64,000 nt of DNA from Gemmatimonadota bacterium. GTDB taxonomy: Bacteria; Latescibacterota; UBA2968; GCA-2709665. Shown here piece by piece: positions 43,091-52,505 of the stretch. The stretch lies in contig JAPPNU010000071.1 of assembly GCA_028873695.1 (NCBI GenBank), forward strand, positions 1 through 64,000. The letters run 5' to 3'. The translations under genes were made by a program, and so were the position numbers. Each line of letters opens with the position of its first letter. Position 1 is the first letter of the stretch. Under the pieces are notes generated by a model. It worked only from the letters and a program-made list of their open reading frames with translations, had not been told where the DNA came from and made no database searches.

Positions 43091-45622
43091 TTGATCCGCT
43101 ACTTCGCAAAATCGCTTGGCGCCCAACTGCGCGCGGGAGGCAGCCTCTATTTTCTGACGGTATTCGGCGTGGCGCTTGGCGTTGCTTCGGTGCTCTCCAT
43201 TCAGATCGTGAACTTCAACGCGCTGGCCGCGTTCGAAGGGACCGTGCGGGCGGTAAGCGGGGAGGCGGACCTGAGCGTGCTTGGAAGAACGCCGGCGTTT
43301 TCGGAACGTCTGTACTCCGATGTGCTGTCCGTGGAGGGTGTGGCGGCGGCCTGGCCTTTGTACCGGACGGACGTGGCGCTGGCGGGGATGGAGAAGTTTT
43401 TTCTCGAGGTGCTTGGGGTCGACTTCTTCACGCCGATGCGGATCCCGTGGCGGGGCGAACCCGGCGATATCTCCGCTGCGCTCGCGGGAGACGGCTGGAG
43501 CGCGGTAACGCCGGCACTGGCTGAGCGGTTCGGATGGACCGTGGGCGATACGTTCGAAGTGCAAAGCGGGGTCCGGCGGGTGCGTCTGAGCGTGGGGGCG
43601 CTGGTGGACTTCCAGGCGCTGAGCCCGGTAGCCAGCCGGAAGCTGGTGGTCATGGATATCGCGCAGGCGCAGGCGCTGCTGGGGCGGAAGGGTCAGCTTC
43701 ATCAGATTGACGTGCGGGTCGCCAGGGGCGCGGACCCCGCCGGCGTCCGAAGGCGATTGCAGGAAAGGCTTGGTCCCGGGGTGCGCGTGGCAACGCCCGG
43801 CCAGCGGTCGGAGCAGGCGGAGGGTCTGCTCTCAGCATTCAGGTTGAATCTCTCGGCGATGAGCCTGATCAGCCTGTTCGTTGGATTGTTTCTGGTTTAC
43901 AGCAGCACACAGGCGGGGCTGATACGGCGACGGACGGAGTTCGGACTGCTGCGCTCGCTCGGCGCCACGCGGGCCCAGGTTCTCGCGCTGATACTGGGGG
44001 AGGTGGCGCTTCTGGGGGCGGTGGGGGTGCTCCTCGGGATGCCGCTGGGGTACTGGGCCGCCGAGGCGAACCTGGAGGTCGTGAGCGCGACGCTCACCAA
44101 CCTCTATCTGCTGGAGGAAATCTCATCCCTTAAGCTGCCGGGATGGCTGTACGGGCTGGGTGTGGCGATCGGGATGGGCGGGGCCCTTGCAGGCGCACTG
44201 GCGCCGGCGCTGGACATGAGCAGGCGGGATACCCGCGCGCTGCTGTCGGCGGTTCCGCATCAGGAGCGGACGGGTCCGCTGGTACTCCGGCTGTTTCTCG
44301 CCGGCGTGGGCATAATCGCGGCGGCCGGCGTCTGGTACCTCGGTTGGGGCAGGGAATGGATACACGCCGGGTTCGTGCTTTGCGTGGCGCTTCTCATCGG
44401 ACTGCCGTTGTGCGCGCCATTCGCAATCAGCCAGGTTTGCGGCCGGGTGCGCGTAAGGGGATTCGGGCCGGGTTACAGCCTGAGAGCACTGGCCGTCCGC
44501 ATCCGGACGACGTCATTCGCGGTGGCGTCTCTGGCCATAGCGGTCAGCATGCTGGTGGGCATCACGCTGATGATCGGAAGCTTCCGGCGGACAATGGAAG
44601 TGTGGGTCGACGCGTCGGTCCGGGCGGACGTGTATATTTCGCCCGCCTCCTGGCGCGGACGCGGAAACGAGGGTACCCTGGATGACGAAATGGTCGCGGA
44701 TCTGGCGGATCATCCGGGCGTAGCGATGGTGGACCGCCTCCGCGGCTTCCCGGGCTGGTCGGGCGACCGGCAGATCGGGCTGGCCGGGGTGGACATGGCG
44801 CTTCCGGGAGGCGAGGTACGTTTTCCCTTGCTCGACGGGAACCCGGATGAAGCGTTTCGGCGGGTGCGGGAGGAGTCCGCGGTTCTTGTGGGAGAAACGC
44901 TCGCCCGCGGTGCAGATCGGTGGACAGGCGACGAAATCGCGGTCTCAGGTCCGGACGGTGAGGTCCGTTTCGCCGTTGCGGGTGTTTACTACGACTACCA
45001 CACGGGCGGCGGCGCGGTTGTCATGGACCTGAAGACACTGGAGTCCATCTTCGGCCCGGGGCCGGTCAACGGGGCGGCGCTCTTTCTTGAACCGGGCTGG
45101 GAAGCGGACGCGGTAATTGAACGCCTGAAAGCGCGGTATCCGGATGCGCCGCTTCAGATTCGCAGCAATCGCCGGCTCAGAGACGAGGTGTTCCGGATTT
45201 TCGATCAGACGTTTCTGGTCACCCGGATTCTGCAGGGGATGAGTCTGCTGATTGCCGTTTGCGGCATCATGCTGATGCTTCTCGTACTCGTGCGGGAGCA
45301 GGCGACCGAACTGGCGTTGTATCGCGCGGTCGGTGCGAAGCGCGGCCAGGTCTTCCTCGTGTTTCTGGGCCAGGGCATGGGTTTCGGACTGATGGGATTG
45401 GTGCTTGGGCTTCTCGGTGGCGTGCTGCTGGCGGGTGTGCTTGTCTTCGAGATCAACCGGGCGTATTTCGGATGGACCATACAGGTCTATTGGCCCTGGG
45501 GACCCGTCCTCCAGCAGGTGGCCGCCATACTCGGCGCGGCCCTCCTGGCAAGTCTCTACCCGGCAGCGCGTGCCAGCCGCACACCGGCAACCGAACTGGG
45601 CCGGGACGATCTGCTGGTGTGA
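43091..45622 (+). CDS. FtsX-family ABC permease (AttF/G-like fusion)
   Basis: A membrane protein of about 843 residues with two FtsX-type modules: an N-terminal helix, a large periplasmic part, helices near 245-400, a second periplasmic part, then the C-terminal FtsX domain (ELALYRAVGAKRGQVFLVFLGQGMGFG and final helices). FtsX permeases of this type use ATP to drive lipid or lipoprotein movement or signalling across the envelope. The start is uncertain: the open frame begins at 42965, but residues before 43091 look unnatural; TTG at 43091 gives a typical MIRYF.KSL start. It is in the same transcription unit as the ATPase, and the next gene on the strand is 230 bases away. Confidence 0.85.
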   Translation: MIRYFAKSLGAQLRAGGSLYFLTVFGVALGVASVLSIQIVNFNALAAFEGTVRAVSGEADLSVLGRTPAFSERLYSDVLSVEGVAAAWPLYRTDVALAGMEKFFLEVLGVDFFTPMRIPWRGEPGDISAALAGDGWSAVTPALAERFGWTVGDTFEVQSGVRRVRLSVGALVDFQALSPVASRKLVVMDIAQAQALLGRKGQLHQIDVRVARGADPAGVRRRLQERLGPGVRVATPGQRSEQAEGLLSAFRLNLSAMSLISLFVGLFLVYSSTQAGLIRRRTEFGLLRSLGATRAQVLALILGEVALLGAVGVLLGMPLGYWAAEANLEVVSATLTNLYLLEEISSLKLPGWLYGLGVAIGMGGALAGALAPALDMSRRDTRALLSAVPHQERTGPLVLRLFLAGVGIIAAAGVWYLGWGREWIHAGFVLCVALLIGLPLCAPFAISQVCGRVRVRGFGPGYSLRALAVRIRTTSFAVASLAIAVSMLVGITLMIGSFRRTMEVWVDASVRADVYISPASWRGRGNEGTLDDEMVADLADHPGVAMVDRLRGFPGWSGDRQIGLAGVDMALPGGEVRFPLLDGNPDEAFRRVREESAVLVGETLARGADRWTGDEIAVSGPDGEVRFAVAGVYYDYHTGGGAVVMDLKTLESIFGPGPVNGAALFLEPGWEADAVIERLKARYPDAPLQIRSNRRLRDEVFRIFDQTFLVTRILQGMSLLIAVCGIMLMLLVLVREQATELALYRAVGAKRGQVFLVFLGQGMGFGLMGLVLGLLGGVLLAGVLVFEINRAYFGWTIQVYWPWGPVLQQVAAILGAALLASLYPAARASRTPATELGRDDLLV

Positions 45623-45852
45623 AGTTGCGATTTTGAAATCATCGACAAGAACAAGCTTTAAGTTGATTGCGTTCGACCTTTCCGGCAAAGATTTTTTCAA
45701 ATTTCGCTGAATTGCGGGTAGCATCGAACTTGTGAATTCACCGATCTCTGGTACGGGGGCGACTTATTGACTCGCGACTTGACAAACGGTCTGTAATTTT
45801 GTAAAGAGTAAGCATACCAAAGACATTTCGATAGAAGAGGGTACTACTGATA

Positions 45853-46119
45853 ATGATCTACGCAATCATTCCTTTTCAGCGAAGCGACAGAGAAAAACAC
45901 CGCAGAAAAGTAGAGGCCTTGGATTTTCCTGTCTATACTCACGAAGCACCTATCGCCTATTTCGCTTCGTATAACGGAACGACACGTGAGTTGGCCGAAA
46001 CAGTCGGCTTAGTTGGTGGCGAGTCAGGTACTGGTATAGTCATACCCGTCTCAAATTACTTCGGTTATGCGGCTAAAGACCTCTGGGAATGGATGAGGAT
46101 CCACGAGAATGACACCTGA
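45853..46119 (+). CDS. Small hypothetical protein
   Basis: An 88-residue soluble protein starting with an alternating strand-helix pattern (MIYAIIPFQRSDREKHRRKVEAL) and containing FASYNGTTRELAETVG and GTGIVIPVSNYFGYAAKDLWEWM. I recall uncharacterised small proteins with the same IVIPVSNY...A..DLWEW ending. Function unknown. It overlaps the next gene by 11 bases and is the first gene of an AT-richer region. The ribosome site is weak and distant. A TTGACA lies at 45779, but no good -10 box follows. Confidence 0.55.
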   Translation: MIYAIIPFQRSDREKHRRKVEALDFPVYTHEAPIAYFASYNGTTRELAETVGLVGGESGTGIVIPVSNYFGYAAKDLWEWMRIHENDT

Positions 46120-46477
46120 TTCGAGCAACAGCGAAGACGACTATCAAGATCAGGAACTCGGCTCTCCGTCACGACCAGAATCGCCATCCCCTCCTTCTGT
46201 CGATACAACCGAGTGGATCATGCATAGCCTCATCCGAATGCATGACCAGCTAAAAGATATTCAGATGGATGTTGGCGATTTAAAGGAGCGGACTGCGCGC
46301 TTTGAAGAAAAGCTCGAATCAATTGCACGGGCTGAAAGCGTATTGCAAAGTCTGGAAAAAAGAGTACGGAATCTTGAACATCGGTTTTGGATCGCCGTTG
46401 GTATATTTGTAGTAATCGCATTCTTGGCGCGAATATTTCTACCCGACTTCGATATCACGTTCACGACGAAGCCGTAA
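46109..46477 (+). CDS. Small coiled-coil protein with C-terminal membrane anchor
   Basis: A 122-residue protein: a Ser/Pro-rich acidic N-terminus (1-32), a coiled coil (about 40-92; LKDIQMDVGDLKERTARFEEKLESI), then one membrane helix (WIAVGIFVVIAFLARIFL, about 93-111) and a short tail. It would be tail-anchored with the coil in the cytosol. Overlap with the preceding gene suggests that the two work together. Function unknown. Confidence 0.6.
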   Translation: MTPDSSNSEDDYQDQELGSPSRPESPSPPSVDTTEWIMHSLIRMHDQLKDIQMDVGDLKERTARFEEKLESIARAESVLQSLEKRVRNLEHRFWIAVGIFVVIAFLARIFLPDFDITFTTKP

Positions 46478-47045
46478 ATGGTGACCGTGATTCACTTTCC
46501 GATTTCTCGTAACGACCAGATCGTTAAACACCCCACCTTCCATTTGGCATCTCTCCGCCTTACCAACCAGCAGCACGTTGAAAAATTCCATCCGGGCTAC
46601 CTGCCTGTGCGGTGTACGCAAACAGGTAGGTCAAGTGCAGCGCGGCAGGCAGGCGCACACCCCTTGCCATCGGTGGAGTCTTTGTGGACGATTTTTCCAG
46701 CCATACATGTCGCCTACTTTCGCGACTTTCGTAGTTAATCAGAAACCTTTCAAACCCGTTATTGGACAGGTGTGATTTATGCAGACGACTTCGAATACCT
46801 TGAACATGAACGGGATTGGCAGACTTCGTCGTCGGATTTGGTATCTTGGGTATGCGGCGAGGTTTCGCGAGCAGGCGTGTAAGAACTGAGTTCGCCACGA
46901 GCCTTGTTTTGGCTAATCGAATTGTCGCTTAATTTTCATAATGGTCGAGATCAGGACTCCAGAATTCGGTTCTGTGTACAATGCAATATGGCTGAGTCTT
47001 AACAATCCCCGATACTGAATACCGCCACTCTAATCGGAGGGCTCC
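46478..47045. other. Intergenic stretch, no gene recognised
   Basis: No open frame of convincing composition is found. Around 46600-46650 an imperfect inverted repeat (ctacctgcctg and caaacaggtag) and caggcaggcgc phrases suggest a degenerate intergenic repeat. A 36-codon frame at 46779-46889 lacks support. Confidence 0.4.
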
Positions 47046-48320
47046 ATGAATCTCTTCCTGGTTCTGCAGACTGTTCTGATCGCCCTGCTTGTGCTTGCGC
47101 TTGGGGTATTCGTCAGCTTCCTGTTCATACCCGGGGCCGCATATTCCATATCATCCGCACTGGGCGTGAACCAGAAAGCAGATGCGCTTGAATACCTGGG
47201 TATAGGCGCTGCCGGCGTCCTGGTTGCTCTGCACGCCCTGATGTCCTACAAACGCGCAAGACAGATGGAAGCGGTTGCGAGTGCGCAGGCCAACGCGGCT
47301 GTGGAGCAGGCCAGGGCCACCGCGGAACAGGCGCGCTCGAGCCGAGACGCCGAACAGGGCCGAAGGCATCTGCGCCTGCATAACGGCGTCGAACACCTGG
47401 GACACGAGTCGGCAGCCGTTCGCCTGGGTGGCGCCTATGAACTCTTCCACCTCGCTGAGGACACCGAATCGTTGCGGCAGCCGGTGCTGGACATTCTCTG
47501 CTCGCACATACGCCGCACTACGGGACAGGACACCTATCGAAGAAGGTACAGGTCGAATCCCTCGGAGGAGGTCCAGAGCCTGCTCAGCCTGCTGTTCGCG
47601 TCCCGTCGCGGAATTTTCAATGGGCTTCAAATCGACCTGCAGGGAAGCTGGCTGAATGGCGCGACATTGTGTGCCGCGACGCTGTGCGGCGCCAATCTTG
47701 CGGAGGCGAGGCTGCAGGGCGCGGACCTGGTGGGGGCGCAACTCCAGGGCGCGGACCTGTCATGGGCGTACCTTCAGGTGGCCGGTCTTTCGTGGGCGAG
47801 GCTGCAGGGCGCGGACCTGGTGGGGGCGCGACTCGACGCCGCGAGCCTTTCCCGGGCCAACCTGCATGGCGCGGATCTTGCCCGGTCGACGCTGCGCGGC
47901 GCAGCACTGGGCCGAACGCATCTGCAGGGCGCATTTATCGTGGGAGCGCATCTGCAGGGTGCGGACCTTGCCGAGGCGCAGTTTCAGGGCGTGAGGAGTC
48001 ACGTGGATTACCCGGATTCTTTCGTACAGCGCATTAAGGAGTCCATCGGCGAAGAGACCGACCTGAGCGGGGCGGTCTTCGGCGGCGGATTGACGCACGA
48101 GGAGATGGAGTCCATTCTGCACGGGATGCACCACGAAACGGCAAACGACCTGCGAGAAAAGCTGACGCCCCACGTTGGCAACAGTACGTCCTACGAGCTT
48201 CCGGAACACAGCGGGGCGGTCATCGGGGCCTATACAGAAGAAGACGCCGAAAAATGGATCGCCGAATACCGGGAAGCGACCGGAGAGGCGGGGGAGTCAC
48301 GGGATGAGGCTAAAAATTGA
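47046..48320 (+). CDS. Membrane-anchored pentapeptide-repeat protein
   Basis: A 424-residue protein. Two membrane helices (about 1-32 and 55-72) are followed by an alanine-rich coiled segment (77-105), a helical region, and about 20 pentapeptide repeats (A[DN]LxG type, about 200-330), expected to form a square right-handed beta-helix. The last 90 residues are soluble and acidic. Membrane-bound pentapeptide proteins are seen in many bacteria and are mostly unknown; some bind DNA gyrase but those are soluble. The repeat region has several near-identical repeats in DNA, pointing to recent duplication. Confidence 0.8.
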   Translation: MNLFLVLQTVLIALLVLALGVFVSFLFIPGAAYSISSALGVNQKADALEYLGIGAAGVLVALHALMSYKRARQMEAVASAQANAAVEQARATAEQARSSRDAEQGRRHLRLHNGVEHLGHESAAVRLGGAYELFHLAEDTESLRQPVLDILCSHIRRTTGQDTYRRRYRSNPSEEVQSLLSLLFASRRGIFNGLQIDLQGSWLNGATLCAATLCGANLAEARLQGADLVGAQLQGADLSWAYLQVAGLSWARLQGADLVGARLDAASLSRANLHGADLARSTLRGAALGRTHLQGAFIVGAHLQGADLAEAQFQGVRSHVDYPDSFVQRIKESIGEETDLSGAVFGGGLTHEEMESILHGMHHETANDLREKLTPHVGNSTSYELPEHSGAVIGAYTEEDAEKWIAEYREATGEAGESRDEAKN

Positions 48321-48890
48321 CCATTCGTCGGCCGACTCAATTGGTTATTCGCGCAAGGAGCACTTTGAGGCCGAACCTTTCTTACGGAACTCTTGATGGT
48401 ACTCTTTCTTGAAATAAGAAACGATTCTGTCTCCATCTGTAAGGAAATTGGCATGCGTGCGTGGCGAAACTGACTTTCCAGTTCGAATGGTGGATCTCTC
48501 AGCCAAGGAGCAGATTCAGGACCTTAACGACCAAATGAACCAGAAGTCCGAATAATTCCGGGAATGGTTAAGCGTCGATCAGATCGTGTCTGACCGGTGA
48601 GCAAAAGTGTGGCGAGGCAAGCAAAAGATGTTGGCGAGAACAATAACTGGAGACGGTGGAGGAAGGTAGACGACGATCGTAGCTGTCTCCACGGGAAACT
48701 GGAGTGGGTCAGGCCCAGTGCCGAAACTGCGAGAGTAGGCGGAGTGCCGACGCCGAAAAATCCATCCAGTCAGAAAAAGGGATTCGACCAGTCCTACGCG
48801 ACGCGTTTAGCATCAAGCTGAATCGAACATTTTTTCTATTCACAGTCTGGAACCCCGTGGGATCGACCCGAAGGAGGGCTTCAACAGGTT
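48321..48890. other. Intergenic stretch with a possible gene fragment
   Basis: No intact gene is supported. A frame at 48396-48476 (MVLFLEIRNDSVSICKEIG..) stops early, and another frame continues to 48555 with ...VRMVDLSAKEQIQDLNDQ, as if a small gene had been broken by a frameshift. This is weak evidence. The 48 kb end of the restriction-modification gene lies at the right edge. Confidence 0.35.
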
Positions 48891-51740
48891 CTACTCTGAA
48901 GCAAGGTATCTATCTCCGTTGAAGTGAATCAGATGGTCGGGTATTTCGGATAACCAGACTTCCGTCTCCCAGGCGATTTCGGTGATGAAGTTCTTGAAGA
49001 TATTGAAGTCGGGAAACGCACTGACGTATACTCGCTTCGCAGTGCAGGCTTTGAACGTCTCCTCCAATTCGAGATGGCGTTTTGGAGAAACCGCGCCGTG
49101 AGAAGTGACGGCCTCAATTAGAATCAGCCGGTTCCGTTTTTCTTCGAATAAGACTATATCGGGCAACTTTTCGTGGCTTGGGACCGGCAAACCAAGCTCT
49201 TGAAAGGTCTCCTCATTCACAATTAACGTCTTATCCTCTGTATCGCCAAGGTAGAGAAGCTGGGCTCCGGGTGCAAATCGCGGGCCGAATTCCTCAACAA
49301 CGGCAGCCTGTAGTTGGTTATGTAGTCCGGGTGATAGATGGAACTCGTCGCCACTGAGCAATTGCAAAGGCACCCTGTGCTGATCCCGGCGTTTCTGATA
49401 GATTTCGAAAAGCGCGCCTTTCCTTTCATTGAAAGATGCAATCGCCTGTAACCACATCTCGGTACCGTACGCGGTAAGAGTACGGACGGCCGACTTAGAC
49501 AACGCGTAATGGGTACGCGGGCTATTTGTTGGTAGTGAAAGATCATCTGGATTCCGAACAACAAGGCCTGCTTGCTCGAATTGATGTATGACCTGACGTC
49601 GAATTGTCTCTCGGGTGTTCTCCGCATATTCGCGATTGTATCTGTCCTTGATTTCCTCCAATATATCGTGTATACGCAGACTACGACTCTCGGCATCGGC
49701 CCAAGGTGTATCTTCGGAAAGCTGCGCCAAAACGAGTAATGTCAGAGCCGACATCTCGTTTTGTTGTGCAGTAGGTAGGCCTAAAGATTCCAATACGTCC
49801 TGCGCCTCCTGTATTCGTCCTGTCGCCATACGGGATTCCTTTATTGTAGGGAAATCCTCTGGAATACATCCTGATTCTCGCAACGTGGAAAACACCAGGA
49901 CATCTATATCCGCTCCAGTCTCAGATTGATCGACTGACCGATACCGTTCACCAATTAGCCTGATGACTGCTCGATTGGGCAGTGGCAGTGCGCGTAATTC
50001 CATCGCGTTTACCTGGGTATTTCCGTTTGAAATACGGAAGTAACGATCCAATAGTGCGCTATTGAGAATTGCTGATAGTCCAAGCGTCTCGTCGTCATTC
50101 AGTTCACCGTCTTTCTTATAAATGTAATTGAGATGGTTCTCAAGCCCTACTCTTCGATGTGTGAATTGGTCTCTCAGAAAGGCAGCAGCAATTAGACGAC
50201 GTGGTTCTTCCTTTGCACTAAACCTGCGAAGCAGGACATAGTTGGAAATCGGAACTGACAGATCCTGAGCGGCTTCACCAAGACACAGACCCTGCGGCTT
50301 ATTGCTTTTTGGCGACGGCCATTCGACCATTCCGTTTCGGACGTTGTGCATCCAAAGAAGCGGGAATGCTTCCTTCTGTTCAACTGCACCTTCATCTGTG
50401 AGAAATTGTCGAGCGCGGAATGCGACCACCGGACCTGTTGACACTTCCCAACCGTATCTCTGCAACGTACCCGGCCAGCTATCCACAGCTTCAATGACCT
50501 GTTCGTCGAACTCGCTGGTCGGCAATCTGAAGTTGAGCCTATTTTTATACTCCCGAATGAAATGCTTCATCGATATCATCCGGGCTTTCGATTTGCCAAT
50601 ATCCAGAGCATTTTTCGAAGATGAAATTCTAATAAACCCAGATTCAGGTACGATTTTGTGCTGAAACATGCGGAATGTAATGATGACATTTTCCTGAAGG
50701 ACAGAATCTTTGCTGAACGTCTCGTGTCGTGATTCAAAAAGGTGAAGTGAAAGTGGCAGCGTTCGGCTCAGAAACTCTCGCCTGAATGAGGTGAAGTATG
50801 CGCCTGAGCAGAAGCTGCGCGGCACGATGAAACATGCGCATCCGTTAGGCGCTAGCATTCTCGCCGAGAGTGCCATGAACAGGGTGTAGATGTTCGAATG
50901 TCCGTTTATCTGGCCGGCTACTGCTTTCACACGAGCGTCATCTCTATTAAGTTTGAAATATGGTGGATTTGCGATAATCTTGTTGTAAAGTAACGGCTTT
51001 CTCGCCTTGCCTGATGCGGTAACCTGGAACAATCCAAGCTGAGAAGACGGGATGCAATCCAAGATAAAATCCCGACTGTACACCTGAGCGTGAACCGTAA
51101 TACCCTTTTCTTTGGCACGTCTCACTGCACATTCGAGTGCCTCACGGGCAATTTCGGATAACTCGTTGTCGATTTCATATCCGTCGATCCATAGTTCTAT
51201 TGGGCGTCCTTCATTTATCGCGCACTCTACGAGGGCACATGCCAGAACACCGGAACCGATGGACGGGTCGAGCAATCTATCCCCGTCACGTAACGGTCCG
51301 AGCTGCGTGGCCATAAAACGGCCGACCGGATCGGGCGTGAGGAACTGTCCGGCTTCCTTACGCTGAGCCTGAGGACGTTCAGATAGAGTGTCCTCACCCA
51401 ACTTAAGACTGAATTCCACTAAGTCCTTTAACCCATACGGTACGACAGGCTCCGCGACAGACTTTTTTGATACACGATTCAGGATGGATGTAGCATATTG
51501 AGGATCCCTAGCTATAAACTCCTTCATCGTCTTCGTCAACCTGCCAGAAAGAAGCAGCAGTTCCTCTGGATTGCAACCCAGAACCCGGGTAAGACGAACG
51601 ATTAGCGATTCAGAAGGTAGAAGTCTTCCCGCTTCGATTCGTGAGAGGTGAGCGGGATCAACCCCTACGGCGGATGAGAGTGACCGTAAGCTTACATTGT
51701 TCTTTGTTCTGAGCGAACGCATGTAATTGCCGAATTCCAT
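48891..51740 (-). CDS. Single-chain restriction-modification protein: HTH, N6-adenine methyltransferase, BsuBI/PstI endonuclease
   Basis: A 949-residue three-part protein. Residues 1-65 are an Xre/Cro-type HTH (MRSLRTKNNVSLRSLSSAVGVDPAHLSRIEAG), like the controller proteins of type II systems. Residues about 125-600 are an N6-adenine methyltransferase with motif I DPSIGSG at 158-164 and catalytic motif NPPYF at 258-262. The last 110 or so residues match BsuBI/PstI endonucleases: KLPDIVLFEEKRNRLILIEA, then VTSHGAVSPKRHLELEE, and the terminal IPDHLIHFNGDRYL. So control, modification and cutting appear fused. Relatives of this endonuclease cut CTGCAG. AAGGA lies just before the ATG at 51740. The gene looks AT-richer than its neighbours, suggesting horizontal transfer. 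A separate methyltransferase is not present. Confidence 0.9.
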   Translation of the reverse strand: MEFGNYMRSLRTKNNVSLRSLSSAVGVDPAHLSRIEAGRLLPSESLIVRLTRVLGCNPEELLLLSGRLTKTMKEFIARDPQYATSILNRVSKKSVAEPVVPYGLKDLVEFSLKLGEDTLSERPQAQRKEAGQFLTPDPVGRFMATQLGPLRDGDRLLDPSIGSGVLACALVECAINEGRPIELWIDGYEIDNELSEIAREALECAVRRAKEKGITVHAQVYSRDFILDCIPSSQLGLFQVTASGKARKPLLYNKIIANPPYFKLNRDDARVKAVAGQINGHSNIYTLFMALSARMLAPNGCACFIVPRSFCSGAYFTSFRREFLSRTLPLSLHLFESRHETFSKDSVLQENVIITFRMFQHKIVPESGFIRISSSKNALDIGKSKARMISMKHFIREYKNRLNFRLPTSEFDEQVIEAVDSWPGTLQRYGWEVSTGPVVAFRARQFLTDEGAVEQKEAFPLLWMHNVRNGMVEWPSPKSNKPQGLCLGEAAQDLSVPISNYVLLRRFSAKEEPRRLIAAAFLRDQFTHRRVGLENHLNYIYKKDGELNDDETLGLSAILNSALLDRYFRISNGNTQVNAMELRALPLPNRAVIRLIGERYRSVDQSETGADIDVLVFSTLRESGCIPEDFPTIKESRMATGRIQEAQDVLESLGLPTAQQNEMSALTLLVLAQLSEDTPWADAESRSLRIHDILEEIKDRYNREYAENTRETIRRQVIHQFEQAGLVVRNPDDLSLPTNSPRTHYALSKSAVRTLTAYGTEMWLQAIASFNERKGALFEIYQKRRDQHRVPLQLLSGDEFHLSPGLHNQLQAAVVEEFGPRFAPGAQLLYLGDTEDKTLIVNEETFQELGLPVPSHEKLPDIVLFEEKRNRLILIEAVTSHGAVSPKRHLELEETFKACTAKRVYVSAFPDFNIFKNFITEIAWETEVWLSEIPDHLIHFNGDRYLASE

Positions 51741-51923
51741 TTTTCCTTCATCTCTTGAGTTTGATCCCAAATCCTGTTCGTGTGTCCCGACCGCTGCTAA
51801 TGTATTCGTTGTTGATCTATTTGTCAACGCCAGATATTTTGTTTGTTCGGGTTTCTTGAGCCCCCAGCGCGTTACTCAACGGAAAACACGGATTCACTCG
51901 AACTGCTAAAAAAGGGTCAGCCT

Positions 51924-52490
51924 ATGACGAAGAGCTATAGTTTCGGTCTTGCCGTCCTCTTCGTCTTCGTCCTGTTGGTGCAGAACAGCCTCGCGCAAGG
52001 AAACAATCCCGTCGGTCTGGACGAAGGCCGCATCACGCTGCGAGGGCATACGTCGGGGGTTTCGTCCTTGTCGTTTTCGCCTGACGGGCGAACTCTTGCC
52101 AGTGGGAGCAATGACGCGACGATCCGATTGTGGGACGTGGTTGCCCTTCGGGAAAAGTCCAGATTGACGGGGCACGCGGGGCTTGTCAATTCCGTCACGT
52201 TTTCGCCGGACGGGAAAACGCTGGCCAGCAGCAACGAAGACGTTCGAATGTGGGACGTGGCCAGCGGTCGGGAGAAGGAGCCGCTGGAGGGGCATATGAG
52301 AGCCTTTTTTGCCCTGACGTTTTCGCCGGATGGAAGCACGCTCGCAGCCTGTCTGGCGGACATTCATTTGTGGGACGTGGCCAGCCGTCGGGAGAAACCC
52401 AGGCTGCGAGGTCATTCGCCCAGTGCTTATACCGTGGGGTGGTCGCTGAACGCGGAAACAGAGAAATACCGACTGTATCCCATTCGCTAA
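51924..52490 (+). CDS. Truncated secreted WD40 protein
   Basis: A 188-residue protein with a signal peptide (1-23, ...NSLAQ) and three full WD40 repeats plus a partial fourth (GHTSGVSSL...LWDV, GHAGLVNSV...MWDV, GHMRAFFAL...LWDV, GHSPSAYTV), then an unrelated tail YRLYPIR. Three and a half blades cannot close a propeller, so it is likely a truncated copy of the next gene, whose start is nearly identical (MRKSYRF.IALLVV against MTKSYSFGLAVLFV). The two are 15 bases apart in one unit. It may be non-functional or pair with the larger protein. Confidence 0.7.
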   Translation: MTKSYSFGLAVLFVFVLLVQNSLAQGNNPVGLDEGRITLRGHTSGVSSLSFSPDGRTLASGSNDATIRLWDVVALREKSRLTGHAGLVNSVTFSPDGKTLASSNEDVRMWDVASGREKEPLEGHMRAFFALTFSPDGSTLAACLADIHLWDVASRREKPRLRGHSPSAYTVGWSLNAETEKYRLYPIR

Positions 52491-52505
52491 AGAAAGGGGT
52501 ATCCG

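Noticed and set aside
45779..45807. Promoter before the small protein at 45853
   Set aside because: A perfect TTGACA is present, but the -10 position (TAAAGA) has only three matches.
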